A stretch of 64,000 nt of DNA from Simiduia curdlanivorans (GCF_030409605.1 NZ_JAUFQG010000004.1:806001-870000), one strand, 5' to 3'; shown: positions 15,063-24,101, numbered from the stretch's first letter. Numbers and translations: made by a program. The notes: generated from the sequence alone by a model not told the origin.

Positions 15063-17486
15063 GTGTCTGCAGAGCAAAAGCCGAAATCACCAAGCCCAAA
15101 AAAGCCCAAGCAAACCCCCTATTTTTTGATCTTTACGCTCGCCTCGCTTTTACTAACGGCACTTTTGGGCTGGGTGGGCTTTCAGCAATTCGTTGTTAAG
15201 TCCGAAGCTAACACTTTAAGAACATTGGCCGACGTCGAGCTTAAAAAGCGCGTTGGCGCCATTGAACAGTGGATCAAAGCCCTACAAGTAGATGTAGCCC
15301 AATTTGGCGAAAGAGATGCATTGGCAACGGCCGTTGCCTACCAAGACGAAAATGTTATCGCAGATTATCGCCGTGCTGTTGATAAAAGCATCAAAGGCGT
15401 TAAGCATATTGATTTTTTCCCGCGCGGAAGCGCCGAGCTCAAACAAGACGCCGAATTCCCGATTAATTTCGTGCAAATGGATTTAATCTTTACCGCAGAA
15501 TCACGCCAAACACTTCTGCCAGAAGCGGTTCGCATCAATAACACTTGGTTCATTCAGATCGCCACCGGGCTACCTACCGACCCGGCCAGTCCGGCTTTAG
15601 GCTCAATGCTGGTTACCTTAGACGCCGATGCCTTGCGCCAGCTATTGAAAAATCAGGATCAACAACTTGGCCAAACAACCGTCAAGCAAGTTTTCAATTC
15701 ATCATCTAGCAGCACTTTTTTAAGCTCGGGCGTAGGCGACTCGGAACTAACTTTAGTCGAACAAGTACCGGGCAGCAATTGGCACGTGGAGTTCGTGCCC
15801 TCCTACATGTTGATGGAGCGCGCCGCTATCAACCCCATTCCCTTCATCGTTGGCTGTATTGTCGTTTTCCTGGTTTTGATATTTGTTAGCGCCTTTGCAT
15901 CGTGGAAGTTACTTGCACATCAAGCGGTTCAAAAGGCTCATAAAGCGCGCGAAAAGGCCATGATGGCCGCTAAGCCTTCGCAAGAGAAAGGCGCGCTCGA
16001 TATTGAAGTAAAAGAAGAAGACAAAAAACTGTTGGGCAACAAGGAAGGCTCTCTCGCGCCGCCGGTAGCAGCCTCATCGAACCAAAGTTCATTAGAACAA
16101 ACAGAAGATAACAGTGCGCTGAAAAAGATTTTCCGTGCTTACGATATTCGGGGCGTGGTGGGCGAGCAATTAACACCTGCGTTTGCGGAAACTTTAGGCA
16201 AAGCCTTAGGCACTGAAGCGCTCGAGCTTGGCGAATCTACCTTATTAGTTGGCCGCGACGGCCGAGTGCACAGCGAAGAACTCAGTATTAACTTGATCAA
16301 CGGCATTTTGAGTACCGGCTGCAACGTTATCAATATAGGACTGGTGCCATCACCCGTACTCTACTTTGCTTGTGCCACCATTGGCAGCACCAAGAGCGGC
16401 GTGGTAGTAACCGCTAGCCATAACGCTGGCGAATACAATGGTTTTAAAATGGTGTTAAACGGCAATACGCTCACCGCCGACGCCATTAACGCCATCTATA
16501 CCCGTATTCAACGCACGCAATTTAGAACTGGCAGCGGCGTAGAACAAATGGAGGATGTTTGCGCAGATTATATCGATCGCATTTTTTCCGATGTAGCCCT
16601 CGCTGGCGATGTGAAATTAGTGATCGATGCCGCCAATGGCGCAACAAGTGAAATAGCGCCGCAGCTATTCGAAGAACTAGGGTGCGAAGTAGAGCCCTTG
16701 TACTGTGAAGTAGATGGCCGCTTCCCCAATCACCAGCCCGATCCCAGTCGGCCGGAAAACCTCAAAGCCCTGATCGCAAAAGTGCAGAGCTCCGGTGCTG
16801 ACTTAGGTGTTGCCTTTGACGGCGACGGCGATCGCTTAACCATCGTGACACCTAAGGGGCAGATTATTTGGCCAGATCGACTTTTGATGCTGTTCGCCAA
16901 AGACATTGTCTCTCGCAATCCCGGCGCCGATGTGCTCTTCGATGTTAAAAGCACGCGCCAGCTCAACAGCTTAATTACCAGCTATGGCGGCCGGCCTATC
17001 ATGTGGAAAACCGGCCACTCGAACATGAAACAAAAAATGATCGAAACTGGTGCGTTATTAGGCGGCGAACTTTCAGGCCATATTTTCATCAAAGATCGCT
17101 GGTTCGGTTTCGACGATGCTATGTACGCAACGGCTCGATTGCTCGAGATCATGACCCTGCGCGATCAGGATATCGATAGCATTTTTGACGCTTTCCCGGT
17201 GCTGCCAAGCACGCCGGAAATTCTTTTGCCCTATCCCGAAGAGAAGAAATTTATACTCGTCAATAAGCTCATTGCCGACGGTAATTTTCAAAGCGGAAAA
17301 ATCACTACCATCGACGGCCTCCGGGTCGATTTTGCCAAGGGCTGGGGGCTGGTCAGAGCATCTAACACAACGCCGGCGCTCACACTCAGATTCGAAGCCG
17401 ATAGCGACGAGACTATCGAGCAGTTAAAAGGATTATTTAAACGAGAAATAGCCAAAATTGATCCTTCACTCGCGCTCGACTTTTAA
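15063..17486 (+). CDS. algC: AlgC phosphomannomutase/phosphoglucomutase with N-terminal membrane sensor-like region
   Basis: The C-terminal half (from about residue 353, KKIFRAYDIRG) is an alpha-D-phosphohexomutase: the phosphoserine loop TASHN is at about 450, the metal loop FDGDGDR at about 585 and the sugar loop GGELSGHIF follows. It interconverts mannose and glucose 1- and 6-phosphates for alginate, LPS and exopolysaccharide precursors. The first half is an unusual extension. A basic, Pro/Lys-rich tail is followed by a transmembrane helix (about 20-40), a ~210-residue presumably periplasmic domain, a second transmembrane helix (about 257-282), and a Lys/Glu-rich linker. Similar long forms are known in Pseudomonas relatives. 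It starts at GTG 15063, 48 bases after coaBC; dut, which sits here in Pseudomonas, is absent. Confidence 0.93.
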   Translation: MSAEQKPKSPSPKKPKQTPYFLIFTLASLLLTALLGWVGFQQFVVKSEANTLRTLADVELKKRVGAIEQWIKALQVDVAQFGERDALATAVAYQDENVIADYRRAVDKSIKGVKHIDFFPRGSAELKQDAEFPINFVQMDLIFTAESRQTLLPEAVRINNTWFIQIATGLPTDPASPALGSMLVTLDADALRQLLKNQDQQLGQTTVKQVFNSSSSSTFLSSGVGDSELTLVEQVPGSNWHVEFVPSYMLMERAAINPIPFIVGCIVVFLVLIFVSAFASWKLLAHQAVQKAHKAREKAMMAAKPSQEKGALDIEVKEEDKKLLGNKEGSLAPPVAASSNQSSLEQTEDNSALKKIFRAYDIRGVVGEQLTPAFAETLGKALGTEALELGESTLLVGRDGRVHSEELSINLINGILSTGCNVINIGLVPSPVLYFACATIGSTKSGVVVTASHNAGEYNGFKMVLNGNTLTADAINAIYTRIQRTQFRTGSGVEQMEDVCADYIDRIFSDVALAGDVKLVIDAANGATSEIAPQLFEELGCEVEPLYCEVDGRFPNHQPDPSRPENLKALIAKVQSSGADLGVAFDGDGDRLTIVTPKGQIIWPDRLLMLFAKDIVSRNPGADVLFDVKSTRQLNSLITSYGGRPIMWKTGHSNMKQKMIETGALLGGELSGHIFIKDRWFGFDDAMYATARLLEIMTLRDQDIDSIFDAFPVLPSTPEILLPYPEEKKFILVNKLIADGNFQSGKITTIDGLRVDFAKGWGLVRASNTTPALTLRFEADSDETIEQLKGLFKREIAKIDPSLALDF

Positions 17487-17572
17487 TCTTGAGTGAATTC
17501 AATACTGGCTGTCGAATTAATGAGTTTGGTTGCTATAACGCCTATAAAAAATACTAGTCACAGAGGTTAAAA

Positions 17573-18478
17573 ATGTCACTTTCACGCGACAACGCCATGC
17601 AAATTGCAAAGGTACTTACCGAGTCCTTGCCCTACATTCAGCGCTTTACGGGTAAAACCATCGTCGTCAAATTTGGCGGCAACGCCATGGTTGATGAGGC
17701 TCTACAAAACAGTTTCGCTCGCGATATCGTTTTGATGAAGCTTGTCGGACTAAACCCTGTTGTTGTGCATGGCGGTGGGCCTCAAATTGGTCAGCTCTTG
17801 GAAAAGCTCAGTATTAAATCTGAGTTTGTGGACGGCATGCGCGTTACCGATAGCGCCACCATGGATGTAGTAGAAATGGTTTTAGGCGGCTCGGTGAATA
17901 AGCAAATTGTCAGCCTCATTAATCGCAACGGTGGCAAGGCCATTGGCTTGACAGGTAAAGACGGCAAACTCATTCGCGCACGCAAAATGACCGTGACCCG
18001 AAAGACGCCCGGTATGAATGCCTCCGAAATCGTCGACATAGGCCATGTGGGCGAAGTAGCAGCGATTAACACCGAAGTTATCGACATGTTAACCAACAGT
18101 AACTTTATACCCGTGATAGCCCCCGTTGGCGTCGGGGCAGATGGCTCGGCCTACAACATAAATGCCGATCTAGTGGCCGGGAAAATTGCTGAAGTACTGC
18201 AGGCGGAAAAGCTGATGTTATTGACCAACGTCGCCGGCTTACTCGACAAGCAGGGCCAAGTGCTCACGGGTCTATCAACCCAACAAGTTGATGATTTAAT
18301 TGCAGATGGGACTATTTACGGCGGCATGCTACCAAAAATTTCCTGCGCCCTAGATGCCGTTAAATCCGGCGTCACCTCGGCACATATTGTCGATGGCCGG
18401 GTGGATCATGCAGTTCTGCTTGAGATTTTTACCGATACGGGAGTTGGCACTAAAATAACTAACGCAAAATCTGAATAG
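17573..18478 (+). CDS. argB: ArgB, N-acetylglutamate kinase
   Basis: ArgB phosphorylates N-acetyl-L-glutamate in the second step of arginine synthesis. The 301-residue amino-acid-kinase fold shows IVVKFGGNAMV near residue 30 (phosphate-binding Lys), VVVHGGGPQIGQLL, and the C-terminal TIYGGMLPKISCALDAVKSGVTSAHIVDGRVDHAVLLEIFTD. An N-terminal helix of about 25 residues (MSLSRDNAMQIAKVLTESLP) is the hallmark of the arginine-sensitive hexameric form, so feedback inhibition is expected. It lies between algC and slmA and is followed by a strong terminator. Confidence 0.97.
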   Translation: MSLSRDNAMQIAKVLTESLPYIQRFTGKTIVVKFGGNAMVDEALQNSFARDIVLMKLVGLNPVVVHGGGPQIGQLLEKLSIKSEFVDGMRVTDSATMDVVEMVLGGSVNKQIVSLINRNGGKAIGLTGKDGKLIRARKMTVTRKTPGMNASEIVDIGHVGEVAAINTEVIDMLTNSNFIPVIAPVGVGADGSAYNINADLVAGKIAEVLQAEKLMLLTNVAGLLDKQGQVLTGLSTQQVDDLIADGTIYGGMLPKISCALDAVKSGVTSAHIVDGRVDHAVLLEIFTDTGVGTKITNAKSE

Positions 18479-18493
18479 ATTTGCACTAGAATA

Positions 18494-18523
18494 GGTTTGG
18501 CTAGACGCCAAACCACTTTTTTT
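18494..18523 (+). terminator. Rho-independent terminator downstream of argB
   Basis: A perfect 8-bp stem (GGTTTGGC / GCCAAACC) with a 5-base loop is followed by AC and seven consecutive T. It lies 15 bases after the argB stop codon. Confidence 0.9.
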
Positions 18524-18591
18524 CGTTGAAGCACAGCGCCAATGTAGCTAGGATAAGCGGTTACATCTGATCAAAGAATTCCGAAGGTCTT

Positions 18592-19206
18592 ATGACAAAC
18601 TCGTCTACCAAGGTATCCCGGCGCCAGCAGATTCTAGAATCCCTAGCGCACATGTTGGAAACCAGCCCTGGAGCCCGCATCACCACCGCGGCATTGGCAA
18701 AAGAAGTAGGCGTATCTGAAGCAGCTCTTTACCGGCACTTCCCCAGCAAATCGAAGATGTTTGAAGGCCTAATCGAATTTATTGAGGAAACTCTCTTCTC
18801 CAGAATTGGCCTGATACTTAGCGACGCGGATGCCGCCGAAGCCCGCTGTCAAAAAATATTTTTCCTGTTGCTCACCTTTACCGAGCGCAACCCCGGCATC
18901 ACCCGCATATTGACCGGTGATGCCCTAACCGGCGAAACCGAGCGCTTGCATACCCGTGTGCAACAATTATTTGAGCGTATTGAAACGCAGATTAAACAAA
19001 TATTACGCGAAGCGGAAATCCGCGAAGGCCTGCGCCCCAAACTACCCCTAACCGCTGCCGCAGGTTTATTAATGGCAACTGCGGAAGGGCGCATCGCCCA
19101 ATTTGTGCGGTCTGGCTTTAAGCGCAAACCAACTGAGTTTTGGGGGGAGCAGTGGCCGGTATTGATGCAAGATTTTTTTTACGAGCCAATCGCCCAGTTG
19201 AATTAA
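18592..19206 (+). CDS. slmA: SlmA, nucleoid occlusion factor (TetR family)
   Basis: SlmA binds specific chromosomal sites and blocks FtsZ assembly over the nucleoid. The 204-residue protein has a TetR-type N-terminal HTH: RITTAALAKEVGVSEAALYRHFPSKSKMFEGLIEFIEE, followed by the SlmA-specific C-terminal dimerisation region (NPGITRILTGDALTGETERLHTRVQQLFERIETQIKQILREA). The match to the E. coli protein (formerly Ttk) is strong along the length. It stands between argB and pyrE as in related bacteria and ends at a bidirectional-looking terminator. Confidence 0.95.
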   Translation: MTNSSTKVSRRQQILESLAHMLETSPGARITTAALAKEVGVSEAALYRHFPSKSKMFEGLIEFIEETLFSRIGLILSDADAAEARCQKIFFLLLTFTERNPGITRILTGDALTGETERLHTRVQQLFERIETQIKQILREAEIREGLRPKLPLTAAAGLLMATAEGRIAQFVRSGFKRKPTEFWGEQWPVLMQDFFYEPIAQLN

Positions 19207-19210
19207 ATGT

Positions 19211-19238
19211 AAAAAAGGCCGCTCGAGCAGCCTTTTTT
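19211..19238. terminator. Bidirectional terminator between slmA and the DUF4124 gene
   Basis: AAAAAAGGC pairs with GCCTTTTTT around a loop containing the self-complementary GCTCGAGC. A/T tracts on both sides make it usable for both convergent genes. It lies 4 bases after the slmA stop and touches the stop codon of the minus-strand gene. Confidence 0.85.
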
Positions 19239-19869
19239 ATTTCTTTGTGTGTATTAAGCTAAACCGCTCTTTATCCAACTCAAACTTTTCGGCAATATCT
19301 TCGTATTCCCATTCCCGCTGAATATATTTTTCACGGGTATCTTCGAGCTCCTGCTGCAAGCCCGCTAAGGTATCGTAAATCACCTGCGGCACCGGCTGGC
19401 CTCGACGCTCAAAACTCGCGCCTCTGCTGTATTCGCTCCGCACTTGCCCTTGTACCGTATTTAAATTGCTGATGAGGATAGACATACTGGCTTCAATATC
19501 GGCCAGCTTTCTCTGCTTAGCCGCCTCAATATCCTCCACCGTACTGTAACGGCGCAGCAGTGCGGCATCCCATTCATCTAGCTCTTGTTGCTCGGCTTTT
19601 TTCTCAGCCGCGCGCTCCGCTTCTTCACCGGTTAACGCCCGTGGAACTACCTTTAATACCACACCAGACAGGCTGACAATTTCATAGCCATTTTGCGCCG
19701 CTTCTGCCGGCAGCGAATGGTGCATGACCTTGGCGCCCGCCGCATTTGTGTAGCGGTAAAAAACCTTTTCGCCAACCAGGTCGCCAGTCTTGCCATCATC
19801 TGCAGGTAACGCAAACGCCGCAGAGGAGGTTAGGAGGCTGAAGGCCAGCCCGGTGATCCACTTTCTCAT
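19237..19869 (-). CDS. DUF4124-domain secreted protein with coiled coil
   Basis: A 210-residue envelope protein. Residues 1-21 are a signal peptide (AFA-LP cut likely). The DUF4124 segment follows at about 35-75: VFYRYTNAAGAKVMHHSLPAEAAQNGYEIVSLSG, the pattern of short beta proteins that begin with a 'Y-x-Y-x-D/N-x-x-G' strand. Residues about 80-205 are highly charged and helical, probably a long coiled coil (EEAERAAEKKAEQQELDEW, QELEDTREKYIQREWEYEDIAEKF). Function is unknown. It follows pyrE after 10 bases, so the two probably share a transcript. Confidence 0.8.
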   Translation of the reverse strand: MRKWITGLAFSLLTSSAAFALPADDGKTGDLVGEKVFYRYTNAAGAKVMHHSLPAEAAQNGYEIVSLSGVVLKVVPRALTGEEAERAAEKKAEQQELDEWDAALLRRYSTVEDIEAAKQRKLADIEASMSILISNLNTVQGQVRSEYSRGASFERRGQPVPQVIYDTLAGLQQELEDTREKYIQREWEYEDIAEKFELDKERFSLIHTKK

Positions 19870-19879
19870 AACATTGCCT

Positions 19880-20530
19880 TTACTCGTTGTTAATGCCGTA
19901 AGTCTTACGATATTGACGAATCTTTTCTACCATCGTTACTTGGCTTGGATCGGCTTCAAGATAACTGATAATGTGGCCGAGGTTAATAATGCTGATCACC
20001 GGTATGCCAAACTCTTGCTCAACTTCGGTAATCGCCGACAGCTCGGCCTTGCCCCTCTCTTGCCGATCTAGGCCGATTAAAACCGCGGCGGGCTTGGCCT
20101 TAGCCCCCTCAATAATAGCCATCACCTCGCGTATTGCGGTACCCGCGGTAATCACGTCATCAATAATTAATACCTTGCCCTGCAGTGGTGCGCCCACCAA
20201 GCTACCACCCTCGCCATGTGCCTTCGCTTCTTTTCGGTTGAAGCAATAGGGTAAATCGCGCCCATGATGATCGGCTAAGGCAACCGCCGTGGTCGCAGCG
20301 AGGGGAATACCTTTATAGGCCGGACCGAAGATAAGGTCGAAATCAACGCCTGCGGTTTCAATGGCTGCGGCATAAAACCGGCCCAAGTCGGCCAGTGCGC
20401 TACCGGTTTGAAACTTGCCGGCATTGAAAAAATAGGGGCTAACACGGCCGCTCTTGAGCGTAAATTCGCCAAAGCAGAGGGCCTGATGTTTAATCGCCAG
20501 CTCAATAAATGCGCGCTGGTATGTTTGCAT
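19880..20530 (-). CDS. pyrE: PyrE, orotate phosphoribosyltransferase
   Basis: PyrE joins orotate to PRPP to form OMP in pyrimidine synthesis. I start at MQTYQRAFIELAI (ATG 20530, preceded by GGGAA), giving 216 residues; the open frame begins at a TTG six codons upstream. Conserved sequences include FGEFTLKSGRVSPYFFNAG, FGPAYKGIPLA, FNRKEAKAHGEGG and the PRPP-binding loop VLIIDDVITAGTAIREV. It is divergent from crc, an arrangement shared with Pseudomonas. Confidence 0.96.
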   Translation of the reverse strand: MQTYQRAFIELAIKHQALCFGEFTLKSGRVSPYFFNAGKFQTGSALADLGRFYAAAIETAGVDFDLIFGPAYKGIPLAATTAVALADHHGRDLPYCFNRKEAKAHGEGGSLVGAPLQGKVLIIDDVITAGTAIREVMAIIEGAKAKPAAVLIGLDRQERGKAELSAITEVEQEFGIPVISIINLGHIISYLEADPSQVTMVEKIRQYRKTYGINNE

Positions 20531-20568
20531 GATGAATTCCCGTATCAAAAACTGAAGTTCTGAACTAT

Positions 20569-20608
20569 GTTTAAATCTAGACGTTTAATCTGAACGTTTA
20601 ATCTAAAC
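20569..20608. repeat. Three tandem GTTTAA(A)TCT repeats in the pyrE/crc intergenic region
   Basis: GTTTAAATCTAGAC, GTTTAATCTGAAC and GTTTAATCTAAAC follow one another without gaps, with a period of 13-14 bases. They begin 38 bases upstream of the pyrE start codon, in the 279-base divergent pyrE/crc region. They could be a multi-site operator. No other structure was recognised in this gap. Confidence 0.6.
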
Positions 20609-20809
20609 TCTATTTCAACGGAGGTTAGATTTGGCTCAGCCTATTTACTGGGTCGTTATTTTGGCACATTTGGCTGTTTCGCACCCTAGCTAAAAATAAA
20701 TGTCGTGGTACCGAAACTAAAACAGCCTGAGTCGTGTCTTATAAACCCAATGTTTACAAAAACTTATAACACTCGGGTATCATACACAGTCCGTTTTTAA
20801 GGGGCTAAC

Positions 20810-21583
20810 ATGCGCATTATTAATCTCAGCGTCGATGGGTTACACCAGGCGGCACAGCGCGGTCTGTACGACTGGCTGGAAGAGCAAGACGCTGACATCA
20901 TTTGTCTGCAGGATTTGCGGGCACTGGAATATGAGTTGGACCACGATGTTTTTCATCCGAAGGGTTACAACGCCTATTTTTTCGATTCCGGTGTTAAGCA
21001 CTACAACGGCGTAGCCATCTACAGCCGGCAGGTGCCCAAAGCCCTCATCTACGGCTTCGGCTTTGCTAGCGGCGTGGATATGGAGGGTCGCTACTTGCAG
21101 ATTGACTTCGATAAAATCAGTATCGGCAGTCTACTTGCGCCCGCAGCCATGGCGGCGAACGAGTCGCAGGAAGTCAAAATGAAGTTTTTTGACGACCTGC
21201 AAGCGCACCTGATCAAGATCAGCCGCAAGCGTCGCGATTATGTGTTTTGCGGCAATTGGGCCATGGCGCACAAGGCCCGCGACGTAAAAAATGCCAGCGC
21301 GCACGAGGGCGATGTGGGCTATCTACCGCACGAGCGCAATTGGCTAAACCAGCTATTCACCCAAATTGAATACACCGATGCCTTTCGCAAGGTAAATAAC
21401 GATGCCGATGAATACAGCTGGCTGCCCACCGAGGGCGACTTGAATGGCAGCGAATGGCGAACCGATTTCCAAGTGGTTTCCAACAATCTGGCCAACCGCG
21501 TTGAGTACGCAACCATATATAAGGGCCAATCGTTTTCTAGCCACCGGCCGGTGATCATCGACTACGATCTGGAAATTGAATAG
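20810..21583 (+). CDS. crc: Crc, catabolite repression control protein
   Basis: Crc works with Hfq to repress translation of catabolic mRNAs in Pseudomonas-type bacteria. The 257-residue protein has the endonuclease/exonuclease/phosphatase fold of exonuclease III (MRIINLSVDGL at the start, HYNGVAIYSR, and the C-terminal SSHRPVIIDYDLE). The catalytic residues of active nucleases are altered: the usual GDxN is GNWAMAH, and SDHxP is SSHRP. This loss fits Crc rather than a functional nuclease, and the position beside divergent pyrE is the Pseudomonas position. A terminator follows. Confidence 0.9.
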   Translation: MRIINLSVDGLHQAAQRGLYDWLEEQDADIICLQDLRALEYELDHDVFHPKGYNAYFFDSGVKHYNGVAIYSRQVPKALIYGFGFASGVDMEGRYLQIDFDKISIGSLLAPAAMAANESQEVKMKFFDDLQAHLIKISRKRRDYVFCGNWAMAHKARDVKNASAHEGDVGYLPHERNWLNQLFTQIEYTDAFRKVNNDADEYSWLPTEGDLNGSEWRTDFQVVSNNLANRVEYATIYKGQSFSSHRPVIIDYDLEIE

Positions 21584-21610
21584 ATCTCATCAGGACACCA
21601 GACAGTCAGA

Positions 21611-21640
21611 AATAAAAAGGGCCAAAAGGCCCTTTTTATT
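21611..21640. terminator. Bidirectional terminator between crc and rph
   Basis: A perfect 13-bp stem (AATAAAAAGGGCC / GGCCCTTTTTATT) closes an AAAA loop, with A- and T-rich arms on each side. It lies 27 bases from both convergent stop codons. Confidence 0.92.
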
Positions 21641-21666
21641 TCTATCTGCTTAGAATGCAGTAGACA

Positions 21667-22386
21667 CTAACTCGCTAACGCCGCTTTCTGCAATTGATGC
21701 AGCTCGGCAATGCCTTTCTTCGCTAGCGCTAACATAGATGCAAACTCAGTCTCGCTAAACGGCTCCGCTTCTGCTGTGCCCTGAATTTCGATGATGCCAC
21801 CGTCGTCGCCGAGGACAATATTCATATCAGTTTCGGCGCTTGAGTCTTCGGGGTAATCCAAATCCAACACTGGCTCACCTTCATATATACCCACAGAGAC
21901 AGAGGCAATCATGCGCTTGAGCGGTGACGATTTGATCATGCCTTTGGCGATCATGGCATTAATAGCATCCACTAAAGCGACGCAAGCACCGGTAATCGAG
22001 GCCGTACGGGTGCCGCCATCGGCTTGAATAACATCGCAATCAATAGTGATCGAGTTTTCACCCAGTGCCTTGAGATCCACAGCTGCACGCAATGATCGAC
22101 CGATCAAGCGCTGAATTTCTACCGTGCGGCCACCCTGTTTGCCGCGCGCCGCTTCACGACCCATGCGGGTACCGGTGGAGCGGGGCAGCATACCGTACTC
22201 GGCAGTTATCCAACCCTGGCCCTGACCGCGTAAAAAATGGGGCACACCGGCGTCCACGCTGGCGGTGCAAATCACCTTGGTATTACCAAACTCCACCAGA
22301 ACTGAGCCTTCGGCATGGCAAGTGAATTGACGGGTGATACGCACGGGGCGCAGTTGATCGACGCTTCGGCCGCTGGGTCTTTGCAT
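21667..22386 (-). CDS. rph: RNase PH
   Basis: RNase PH is a phosphate-dependent 3'-5' exoribonuclease that trims tRNA 3' ends. The 239-residue sequence matches along its length: MQRPSGRSVDQLRPVRITRQF at the N-terminus, VICTASVDAGVPHFLRGQGQGWITAEYGMLPRSTGTRMGREA, the RSLRAAVDL phosphate-binding region, and DCDVIQADGGTRTASITGACVAL. It is divergent from yicC, which lies 107 bases away. Confidence 0.97.
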   Translation of the reverse strand: MQRPSGRSVDQLRPVRITRQFTCHAEGSVLVEFGNTKVICTASVDAGVPHFLRGQGQGWITAEYGMLPRSTGTRMGREAARGKQGGRTVEIQRLIGRSLRAAVDLKALGENSITIDCDVIQADGGTRTASITGACVALVDAINAMIAKGMIKSSPLKRMIASVSVGIYEGEPVLDLDYPEDSSAETDMNIVLGDDGGIIEIQGTAEAEPFSETEFASMLALAKKGIAELHQLQKAALAS

Positions 22387-22493
22387 GAAAATACCTTTGA
22401 GATTGGGTTTAGCTTAGGACGTAATGGGGCGATTATACCGGCGATTGGCTGTGGTAACATGCCAAGTTCACAGTGCTTTTGGGAAACAGGATT

Positions 22494-23360
22494 ATGCCGC
22501 GCAGTATGACGGGCTTTGGCCGCATCGAAGCCAGCTTTGACTGGGGTAATTTGAGTTGGGAGGTGAGGAGCGTCAACCATCGCTACCTAGAGCCACATTT
22601 TCGCCTGCCGGAAACTCAACGCCAATGTGAGCCCGCGCTGCGCGATGTACTGCGCAAAGTATTGAACCGCGGCAAGGTAGAGGCGACGCTACAACTTCAG
22701 GTGGGCAAGGGCGACAACAGCGAGCTCTGTCTCGATAGCCAACGCATCGATCAAATCATAAACGCGGTCGAGCAACTTGGCCGGAGCAACGCTAACCTCG
22801 CCCCTATCAACCCACTAGAACTGCTGCGTTGGCCTGGTGTGGTAGTTGAAGACAGCCTCGACCACGAGGCTCTCAACGCCGCCGTGGTACAAGGGTTCGC
22901 CGACGCGCTAACCCAGCTAAGCGCAAACAGAGAGCGCGAAGGCGCTGAGCTCGGCCAGTTTATCGAGCAGCGTTTAGCAGCCATCGCCGAGCAAGTTGCC
23001 GAAGTGCGCAAGCTCATGCCCAGCATTTTGCAGGCACAAAAAGAAAAGCTTGTGGCTCGCGTGGCAGAGCTAAATGTACAGCTTGAACCTGAGCGCATCG
23101 AACAAGAAATCGCTTTATTGGCGCAGAAAGCCGATGTAGACGAGGAGCTCGATCGCCTGAGTGCGCACATTACTGAAGTTCGGTTAACCTTAAAGAAATC
23201 CGAACCCATCGGTCGCCGGCTCGACTTCTTAATGCAAGAGTTAAACCGCGAAGCCAATACACTTTCATCTAAGTCGGTGGTGAGTGAAACCACCCAGGCG
23301 GCGGTGGAGCTGAAAGTATTAATCGAACAAATGCGCGAACAAGTACAGAACATCGAATAG
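22494..23360 (+). CDS. yicC: YicC-family endoribonuclease
   Basis: YicC is a stress-related endoribonuclease family implicated in RNA turnover in E. coli. The protein (288 residues from the ATG at 22494) starts MPRSMTGFGRIEA and includes SVNHRYLEPHFRLPE. Its C-terminal part is a charged helical region with QKADVDEELDRLSAHI, EPIGRRLDFLMQELNREANTLSSKS, the family signature. A GTG seven codons upstream is possible but the MTGFGR start is standard. gmk follows after 7 bases, so they are probably co-transcribed. Confidence 0.95.
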   Translation: MPRSMTGFGRIEASFDWGNLSWEVRSVNHRYLEPHFRLPETQRQCEPALRDVLRKVLNRGKVEATLQLQVGKGDNSELCLDSQRIDQIINAVEQLGRSNANLAPINPLELLRWPGVVVEDSLDHEALNAAVVQGFADALTQLSANREREGAELGQFIEQRLAAIAEQVAEVRKLMPSILQAQKEKLVARVAELNVQLEPERIEQEIALLAQKADVDEELDRLSAHITEVRLTLKKSEPIGRRLDFLMQELNREANTLSSKSVVSETTQAAVELKVLIEQMREQVQNIE

Positions 23361-23367
23361 GCGGCCA

Positions 23368-23994
23368 ATGACTATGCAAAACTCTCGCGGCAATCTATTT
23401 ACCGTATCGGCACCCTCTGGTGCCGGCAAAACCAGCCTGGTTGCGGCCTTGATCGAGGCCATGGACGGTATTCGCGTGTCGGTATCCCACACCACCCGCG
23501 CCATGCGCCCGGGCGAACAAGACGGGGTGAACTATCACTTCGTCAGCCGGGACACCTTTACCGAGATGCTCAACAACACCGCCTTCCTTGAACACGCGCA
23601 GGTATTCTCTAACTTTTACGGCACCTCGAAAGCCTGGGTTGAACAGCAACTCGCCAGCGGTATGGATGTGATTTTAGAGATAGACTGGCAGGGCGCCGAG
23701 CAAGTGAGACGCTTGATCCCCGACACCATTGGCTTATTTATTTTGCCGCCCTCCAGAGAGGCCTTACATCAGCGCCTCACTGGGCGCGGCCAAGACAGCC
23801 AAGACATCATTGACGCGCGCATGAAAGAGGCGATCAATGAAATGACCCACTATGTCGAAGCCGATTACCTAATCATCAACGACCAGTTCGATGTCGCCTT
23901 AGCAGACTTTAAAGCCTTGGTGATGAGCCAGCGCCTAACCCAGCAACGGCAAGCACAAAGACATCAGCCTTTATTGGCAGAGCTATTGAGCTGA
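23368..23994 (+). CDS. gmk: Guanylate kinase
   Basis: Gmk phosphorylates GMP to GDP with ATP. The P-loop SAPSGAGKTSL is at about residues 13-23. GMP-binding and lid motifs follow: SVSHTTRAMRPGEQDGVNYHFV, EHAQVFSNFYGTSK, and VILEIDWQGAEQVR. Length 208 is typical. It lies in the usual yicC-gmk-rpoZ-spoT order and feeds the guanine-nucleotide pool used by SpoT. Confidence 0.97.
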   Translation: MTMQNSRGNLFTVSAPSGAGKTSLVAALIEAMDGIRVSVSHTTRAMRPGEQDGVNYHFVSRDTFTEMLNNTAFLEHAQVFSNFYGTSKAWVEQQLASGMDVILEIDWQGAEQVRRLIPDTIGLFILPPSREALHQRLTGRGQDSQDIIDARMKEAINEMTHYVEADYLIINDQFDVALADFKALVMSQRLTQQRQAQRHQPLLAELLS

Positions 23995-24101
23995 CTGGTT
24001 GTTTTGCGTACACTTGCCAGCCTTTTTCTCGGCACCCGTCGAAGGGCTAATAGGCTATTATCAAGACTGGGTGTTTTCACTGGTTTACCGGAATAAAATT
24101 T

